A stretch of 64,000 nucleotides of DNA. Source: Cryptomeria japonica. Its lineage: Eukaryota; Streptophyta; Pinopsida; Cupressales; Cupressaceae. The stretch is from contig NC_081410.1 in NCBI RefSeq assembly GCF_030272615.1, positions 141,139,349 through 141,203,348 on the forward strand, in the 5' to 3' direction. The translations under genes and the position numbers were made by a program. Positions 57,559 through 64,000 of this stretch are shown one piece after another. Under the pieces are notes generated by a model. It saw only the letters and a program-made list of their open reading frames with translations. It was not told the DNA's origin and did no database searches. How positions within the stretch are numbered: the stretch's first letter is position 1; each line of letters starts with the position of its first letter.

Positions 57559-57803
57559 GCGTCTGCGTTGGTGCCAGGGGCGTCTGTGCTCGTGAGGTGC
57601 GTCTGCGTTGGAACCTGTGTCTATGTCAAATGCGACCACGTCTATGATGGTCAGTCGCGTATGTGCCAAGAAGGCACGTCTATGCAGCCCAGGCGCGTCT
57701 ATGCAGAGCATAGGCACGTCTGTGTCGATCAAGCGCATCTATGTTTTTAAGGCGCGTCTGTGCAGTCTGAAAGCATGTTTATGTCAGGTAAGCGCATTTG
57801 TGT
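57559..57803 (+). repeat. Array of 13 GCGTCTRTG-like motifs, 18-21 bp apart
   Basis: Motif starts at 57559, 57580, 57599, 57617, 57638, 57657, 57676, 57695, 57716, 57735, 57754, 57775 and 57794; intervals are 21, 19, 18, 21, 19, 19, 19, 21, 19, 19, 21 and 19. The motif core is (g/a)c(g/a)tctrtg; the spacers vary. The last copies (gcatctatg, atgtttatg, gcatttgtg) carry transitions. The spacing is close to two helical turns and is not a multiple of three throughout, which argues against a protein repeat. Confidence 0.85.
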
Positions 57804-57933
57804 TTTAAAAAGTGTGAAATTACGTCTTCTAGGTCAAATCGGCAGTTCTGTGATGAACATACGCTGTCAATTGGATAAGCTGCTAAGAGGATACACTCAA
57901 GCAGGTCCTCTAGGGAAGACTAGGATAGATCAA

Positions 57934-58251
57934 GGCACTTTGTGATGAACAGTGAGTACCAAGATAGAGTACTTTGTGATGAACAGGGAGTACTAAAGAT
58001 ATGAGCAACACTTTGTGATGAACAGGGAGTGCAAATGTGAGTAACACTTTGTGATGAACAGTGAGTGTCACACACATAGTACTTTGTGATGAACAGGGAG
58101 TACTACTAGGATAAATAGCAACACTTTGTGATGAATAGTGAGTGTCACTAGGATAGAAGCAACACTTTGTGATGAACAGTGAGTATCACTAGGATAGAAT
58201 GCCATATGCATTTAGATAAAAAGTAGCATTTTGTGATGAACACTGAATGCC
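57934..58251 (+). repeat. Array of 8 hairpin repeats, loop ttgtgatgaacagKg
   Basis: Loops of 15 bases start at 57940, 57974, 58013, 58049, 58084, 58126, 58167 and 58231. Flanking arms are agtact/agtact (copies 2 and 5), acact/agtgt (4 and 6), gcatt/aatgc (8), cact/agtg (3), and near-complementary pairs in 1 and 7. The stem sequence changes together on both sides while the loop is almost constant. Confidence 0.85.
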
Positions 58252-60157
58252 ACTATGACTGACATGAGTGATTTGCTTGACTACAAGAGTATTTGCCGAT
58301 GCTGGAGTCACAGGAGAGATTCCTATCGACATAGAGGTTGCGACCTGAGCTGACCTTCAAGGACCAAGCGGCTATCGAGGAGATGGGATTGAGACATGTT
58401 CCATATGTGCCTGAGTTTCGAGCGAACATGGGACTGTTGACTGCGCTGGTGGAGAGATGGCACTCCGAGACCTATACTTTTCATTTGCCGATGGGTGAGA
58501 TGACAGTCACCCTTGAGGATGTATATAGGATACTGAGGATACCGATCAATGGGGAGCTGATCCCATATGATGGAGATGGAGACAGGGAGGCCCTGAGATG
58601 AGTATTCAAGGACCCAGGACTGGAGATGAGGGCAAGACACATGGCATGGGATACCATGATAGCCATAGGATTAGCATTACCAGTAGTGGTAGGAGGAGCA
58701 ATCAGTGGGTTCCTGTGTCCAGATAGGGTGACACGGGGGTTGACTGTGGGTTGGGGAGGAGCACTGGAGACACTGGTGACACAGCACACCAGATATGCTT
58801 GGGGGCCGTGCATGCTGGCACACCTCTACTACGAGCTGCATCAGTTCATCTACCATGGATCAGTGGGATTGGGCTGCGGAGTTACATTGCTACAGGTATG
58901 GGCTTACAAGCATCTGCCAGTTACCCGACTGATACACTTCAGGGGCAGGGGACCTGGACGCAGCTTTGTGCACCTATATGATATGATCACATCACAGCCA
59001 CGGATTGGTAGGTTGGAGCACTAGCGGCGAGTGATAGATGATATCAACATGGTCATATGGAGACCATATCTGGGTTGCGAGCAGTGGGAGGATGATGCAG
59101 TTGAGCTTCCTTACACCTTCTGGAGCAGGTATTTGATTGGGTGGATGCCCTATGTGTTAGAGAGGCAGCTGGTAGATAGGATTGGCCGATAGTTTAGCCG
59201 GATTCAGAGGACGCCCCGGGGCTTAGGCTTGTATGCACGGATAGTTAGACATCAGGCAGTGACACAGCTGGTAGAGATGATACCCCTACCCTGGGACATG
59301 TGGCCAGAGATCGAGGACGTCGGCATGGATGCTGAGTACACAGCATACTGGGCAGAGCATCCCTTCGCATGTTGGACGGATCTGGGAGAGCCATTGGAGG
59401 GAGATGGGGGTGGGGATGATGATGATGGTGGAGGTGATGGGGGCAGAGGTCGACGGAGGAGGAGGGGAGCAGTTGGAGAGAGGAGGGTGGTGAGGAGAGG
59501 TAGGCTCGAGTGGTGAGGGGTCACAGTGGATTTCCGCTACAGGTGCCAGCAGCACAAGGTCCCAGATAGGTATAGGTGCAAGGACAAGGACAGGTACCAG
59601 TACAGACACTAGTACAGGCACAGGGGCAGGCACCCGTATAGGGGGAGCCATAGGCAGAGGTGGAGGGGGCTGACTCGATGGAGGATGAGCTGCTAGAGCT
59701 AAGGGAGATCTACCAGGGCCAGGTAGATGAGATCCAGGAGTTGGAGAGGGAGAGGGATCGGCTCAGGATGAGGCTCAGAGATACTGAGCGGGAGCAGGAT
59801 CAAGCTATTCAGCACTATACAGAGGTTGAGACAACACTGAGGGCCGGGAGATAGGCAGTGAAGGACACAGGGGCAGGATATGCTTATGTTCTGTGGGCAA
59901 GGGAGGAGATTGCCTACTGGCGAGATCTCTACTATGGTGCAGTGCCAGCAGATCAGCGGGCGAGGAGCTTCCATAGACCATCGCGTACAGCGACAGCTAC
60001 AGGAGGGAGCTGGAGGAGACAGGCATCGAGTGGTGGGGTTATGGGTCCTCCACCACCACCAAATAGAGGAGATAGGAGGGATGATCCTGGGGTGGGTCCT
60101 TCAGGGGCTCAGATTCCATCGAGGCCAGGTGGCTCCGAGGGAGGGAGTTCATCATAG

Positions 60158-61822
60158 CCATAGAGGGCTCCCTATGTATTAGTTTTTGTACCATTTTTGT
60201 ATGATGATGTAGACACCTGTGGGTGCTTTTGTAGCCATATGATTTTGACATCATTGTATCATGACACTTTTATATATATATGAGATGATTCATCTTTGCG
60301 GCAGCTATATGCATGTGTACCTGTGATGAGATGTTTGTTTTATGCTATGGATGCAAATATGTATATGATGCAATGCAATATTTTTGTTCTTTTATGTTTT
60401 AAAATGTTATGCCAATGCAAATGTGAATGTATGTAATGCAAATGAATATGATAATGCAAATGTAAATTGTGCTAATAGGTGTTGGGTGTAGGATGTGATG
60501 CAATTGTGATATATATATATGTATGTATGAAATGCTTATATGTGGTTATGCAGGTGAAACTACATGAAATGCAAATGTTTTTGGTGTGTCATTATACTCA
60601 GGCATGTGATAGCAGGCTACGTGGACTTGAGAAGGACAATGGAAGTCAATCAAGAAAGGGGGATGAAAGACAGAAGATATGAAAGTGAAAGAGCTTCTTG
60701 TGCGTTATCATCATTGAGCTTTATTATGGCAAGTAGGTTATGACAATCGGGGCATATGTTTGACCCAGAAAGTCATTGTGCCTATTTTCATGGAGATAAG
60801 ATAGTTGCAAACAAGGAATGCCCCAGTTCACACTAGACTCACAGTGTCCTCATATCCTTGGACAAGTCATAGTATTACTAAAAGACAATCCACAGACAGA
60901 AAATATAAATAGGTGACGATACCCCATCCTCGCCTTTCTAGTCAAAGACATCTTGGAGATAGAATCTCTAGTCAGAGACATCCCGAAAAAGCTAAAAGAC
61001 ATGTCACTAAAAGAAAGATGAAATCAAAAGAAAACCAAGACTCGACACCAACATCCACTGTAGTCCTCAAGTTTAGTGTCTCTTGTCACTTGTATAAGTC
61101 TGATTTGATTGTGGTCACAATGTTCACTTTCACAAAAAGGATAGATAGCACTGAACCATAATGTTGTCTGAGTCTGTTGAAAGATTTGATTTGTTGAATC
61201 CCATTGTTGCTATTGTCTCATCTGAAACTGACTGAATCCATAAAACTGATACTTTATTGTGGAGAAGATGAAACTTTATTGCAGATCTGTGATGCAAATG
61301 TTGCTTTATTGCGGATTATGCGCGGATAGACTGAAGGAAGCTGGAAGAAACTGTACTCCTCAAAACATGTGATGTTCTCAGTTCCACACCCATCACTAGA
61401 TGTAGGATTTGCCTTAGCCACAGATAGGATCTGATTTATTATGGATGGAAAGGGAGGTTTATTATGAATGGCGAACCAATCTTGGGTAGATCAATAACAA
61501 GCCATGATGGGAGTGTGTAAGTTTATTATGGATGAATAGGTTGTGAGTGTGTGCAAAGTGAAAGGATAAAAGTGAATCCTGAAGGAGGGAGGAGCAATGT
61601 CTCTATGCATGGCGCTGGTGACCCAGTTTTCACCATGGTACTTTCCCAGGGCACCACCGAAGAGGTTTTCACCATTGGACGAAATTATTTTTCTTTACTT
61701 TTTTCAATTTTTTCAATGTTTTTTTGTGTCACAATGCGCCTGTTTGCTAGGTTTTCACCAAGTAACGATTTTTTATGTTTTATGATTTTTTTTGTATTTT
61801 TGAATTAGGATATTCTGAAGAG
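60158..61822. other. Spacer between PMD gene and pol of element I
   Basis: No coding signal. Contains a low-complexity atgcaaatg-rich stretch (60360-60480), a partial direct repeat tctagtcaaagacatc / tctagtcagagacatc (60938-60990), and several tttattrtggat-like words (61251-61535). A short plus-strand frame at 61551-61808 is not supported. Confidence 0.5.
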
Positions 61823-62887
61823 CTATGTGTAGAACCGGCAAAGGTGCATGTTGTTGATAGGATCCTCCAAAGGTTCACCTTCTATAGTTGAGAGTTGATA
61901 TGCATCAGATCCATAGACTGATGTAATGATGTAGGGACCAAGCCAGTTTGATTCGAACTTGCCCTTCTTCTCTCTGTCTTGCTGATTTTTGGGATTTTCT
62001 CTGAGAACTAAGTCCCCTACCTCAAATGTGCGAGGCTTGACCTTGTGATTGTAGCTACGACTCATTCGTTGTTGGTAAGCCTTGAGATGACTAAAAGCAG
62101 TTTGTCTTCGTTCATCCAGTAGTTTCAGCTCTTGTAAGCGAGAGACCCTATAGTCTTCATCACTGATGATGTTTTGCAAAGAGACCCGTAAAGAGGGTAG
62201 CTCAACCTCAATAGGCAAGATAGCTTCAGTGCCATAGAAAAGTGAATAGGGTGTAGCTCCTGTAGGTGTGCGGACACTTGTGCGGTAGGCCCAAAGTGCA
62301 AGATTAAGTTGGATATGCCAATTACGACCAACATCGTTGGCTGTCTTCTTTAGGATTTTAAGGATCATTTTGTTAGACGCCTCGGCTTGGCCATTACCTT
62401 GGGGGTAATATGGTGTGGAGAAACGATGGAAAATATGGAAGTGGTCATAGAGTTCACGAACATCCTGATTTTTGAAGGGACGCCCGTTATCAGTGATAAT
62501 GGAAACAAGAATACCCTATCGGCAAATGATATAATTGAGGATGAATGTAGCAATCTGTTTTCCTATGACTTGTGTGAGAGGCACGGCTTCAATATATTTT
62601 GTAAAATACTCTGTGGCAGTGATAATGAATTTGTGACCATTGGAAGAAGGAGGGTGAATCTTGCCTATGAGATTGAGTCCCCACTGACAAAAGGGCCAAG
62701 GAGATGCAAGTGGTTGAAGTTCTTGTGTTGGTGCATGTATGAGGTCTCCATGAATTTGACATTGCTTACATTTCTTGACAAACTGATATGAGTCTTTCTC
62801 CATATTGGGCCAGTAATATCCAGTCTTGATGAGTTTCTTGGCCAAGGTAGGACCACTAGCATGTGGACCACATATCCCTTCATGCAC
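61823..62887 (-). pseudogene. pol: Element I integrase
   Basis: Minus strand. The zinc-binding start has HASGPTLAKKLIKTGYYWP and CKQCQIHGD. The core begins CQWGLNLIGKIHPPSSNGH, where the first catalytic Asp (WGLD in relatives) is Asn. IITDNGRPF has the second Asp and GNGQAEASNK the Glu. One TAG at about 62519 interrupts; otherwise the frame is continuous to 61823. The C-terminal part has FEVGDLVLRENPKNQ and KFESNWLGPYII and ends MHLCRFYT. Confidence 0.9.
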
Positions 62888-64000
62888 TTCCCATAACGCA
62901 ATATGAGCTTCATCGCTTTCTAAACATCTAAGAAGAGTGCCATCTAGACCTCGTCGGTATAAGATATCAGCTAAAATGACATATCGGGAGGATTGGCGAA
63001 TGAAAGTGCGATGTTGGTTATTTGATAGATCAGGAGGTAAAGTATTGTCACGTAGGTATGTGAAAATGGAACCATATAACTAGGATTCGGGACTGACAAC
63101 ACATCATCTCAGTAGGCATGATCTCATATGAAGGAACCAAAAGGTTATCCACCAAGAACTCATAGCGGGTCTCGTTTGGAGGTAAATCAATCAAGGAAGC
63201 AATTGTAGCCATGGCATCTGTGGTGCGATTCTGCTCTCTTGGTATCTGCTCAAAGTCGATCTTTGTGAAGTGTTGTTTCAAGTTGTCCACCATTTGTTTA
63301 TAAGGCATTAATTTCTCATCTTTTGTTTGATAGTCATCAGTTGCTTGATGGATGACCAGTTGGGAGTCCCCAAAAACATGAAGTTCCTGGATCTTCCATT
63401 GAACTGCAATTCGTAAGCTTGTTGTTAATGCCTCATATTTCGCTATATTGTTAGTGCAAGGAAATGATAAGCGGTATGATTTTGGTATAGAATCCCCTCA
63501 AGGAGTTATAAAAAGGATGCCAGCTCCTGTCCCATGCTGTGTGTATGAGCCGTCGAAGTATAGTTGCCATGGCTTGGCATGTGACATTGTCAAAATGGAT
63601 TCGTCTAGAAATTCTGAACTTAGAGGAACATCATCTATCATCGGAGCATCTGCTAATTGATCTGCAATGGCTTGTCCTTTTATCGCTTTTCTATCCACAT
63701 ACTCGATGTTGAATTCACTCAGGATCATTACCCATTTGGCCAGTTGCCCAGTAAGTGTTGCCTTATTGAGAAGGTATTTCAATGGGTCTATTCTTGCAAC
63801 TAACTTAGTCTTATGAGTAAGCATGTAATGTCGTAATTTCTGTGAAGCAAAGACTATGGCGAGACATGCACGCTCAATTGGTGTGTAGTTTAGCTCATAT
63901 CCTACTAATGTGCGATTGATATAATATACTGCTTTTTCCTTGCCTTCAGCACTTTGTTGTGCTAAGAGTGCCCCCAGTGTTGTTGGAGTAGCTGATATGT
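62888..64000 (-). pseudogene. pol: Element I RNase H domains (partial)
   Basis: Minus strand. At the right edge is the end of the RT-linked RNase H (LRHYMLTHKTKLVARIDPLKY, then LAKWVMILSEFNIEYV). A second RNase H follows: WQLYFDGSYTQHGTGAGILF (Asp), a TGA, NNIAKYEALTTSLRIA (Glu), VFGDSQLVIHQ (Asp) and IPREQNRTTDAMATIASL. A frameshift near 63.09 kb precedes the linker to integrase. Confidence 0.85.

Larger units (their letters stand above)
57440..58334 (+). other. Probable intron 1 of the PMD gene
   Basis: Bounded by gtaagt (57440) and an ag at 58333-58334, 895 bp, phase 0 between exon 1 and the PMD frame. It contains both tandem arrays described below. Splicing is inferred from sequence only. 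Alternatively these bases are an untranslated leader and translation starts downstream. Confidence 0.45.
57374..60157 (+). pseudogene. Plant mobile domain (PMD/MAIN-like) gene, antisense in element I
   Basis: Putative exon 1 (57374-57439, 22 codons, starting MAVIHRFNRVHRF) ends at a gtaagt donor. The next coding stretch begins near 58335 after ...gacatag. From there one frame continues to 59516 with LVERWHSETYTFHLP, GEMTVTLEDVYRILRIPI, WGPCMLAHLYYELH and EIEDVGMDAEYTAYW; the GEMT.TLEDV block is diagnostic for the PMD family. A Gly/Asp/Arg-rich linker follows, then after a frame change a Gln-rich stretch, a coiled coil (ELREIYQGQVDEIQELERER) and a Pro/Gly-rich tail ending at 60157. Stops within frame are one TGA and about seven TAG. 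PMD proteins are known in plant transposons and in host silencing factors; the function here is unknown. Confidence 0.75.
56291..64000 (-). mobile_element. Tat-like Ty3/gypsy element I (partial, leaves window)
   Basis: Minus-strand order, from the right edge: RT-linked RNase H, a second RNase H, integrase, spacer, antisense PMD gene, purine tract, 3' LTR. Two successive RNase H domains and extra ORFs between pol and the 3' LTR are known traits of the Tat lineage (Ogre, Retand and relatives). The 5' LTR, gag, protease and most of RT lie beyond 64000. Confidence 0.75.

Noticed and set aside
57559-58251. CRISPR-like repeat-spacer pattern
   Set aside because: Plant retroelement context, short motifs, spacers of unequal or very short length, no cas genes. 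The hairpin arms co-vary, unlike CRISPR repeats.
59252-59651. Proline- and serine-rich minus-strand frames
   Set aside because: They are shadows of the Gly/Asp/Arg- and Gln-rich parts of the PMD frame on the plus strand.

Overview
The window looks like plant nuclear DNA made almost entirely of nested, decayed LTR retrotransposons, with LINE remnants and no intact host gene. Evidence for a plant: Sirevirus-type Ty1/copia gag and pol, Ty3/gypsy gag-PR, a Tat-type gypsy pol, a plant mobile domain (PMD), and primer-binding sites resembling initiator tRNA-Met. The density and depth of old nested elements suggest a giant genome, perhaps a gymnosperm; that is inference.

Left nest (about 1.2-25.4 kb): a gypsy element C (+) carries a copia solo LTR (1345-2577, -, target duplication CTATT). 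Its 3' LTR is split by copia A (3849-24410, +). A is split by copia B (6470-19999, -), and B is split by copia J (9016-15653, +, duplication AAAGA). The order of insertion is therefore C, A, B, J. Each host reading frame resumes across its guest.

Middle (25.5-31.4 kb): LINE reverse transcriptase and RNase H debris (+), split by about 1.1 kb of unassigned DNA. It is followed by a broken ORF with a globular domain and a charged tail that I do not recognise.

Right nest (31.4-56.3 kb): gypsy H (-) has gag-PR followed by a spacer and a polypurine tract, with no RT or integrase. Copia D (31394-36707, -) sits in its LTR. Copia E (39552-54258, +, duplication TCCAA) sits in its spacer. E contains copia F (40973-47656, -, duplication GTCTC) in gag and a small non-autonomous element G (51472-53963, -, duplication ATACT) in its 3' LTR.

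Right edge (56.3-64 kb): a Tat-like gypsy element I (-), cut by the window end. Between its pol and 3' LTR lies an antisense PMD gene (+) with its own TATA box and a probable first intron. That intron holds two unusual tandem arrays. One is 13 copies of a GCGTCTRTG-like motif at 18-21 bp spacing. The other is 8 copies of a hairpin whose loop is constant while its stem bases co-vary.

The two most novel-looking signals are this PMD leader with its arrays and a hairpin next to the PBS in all copia LTR groups here, whose stem sequence differs by group while staying complementary. All coordinates come from reading the sequence by eye. No alignment or database search was run.
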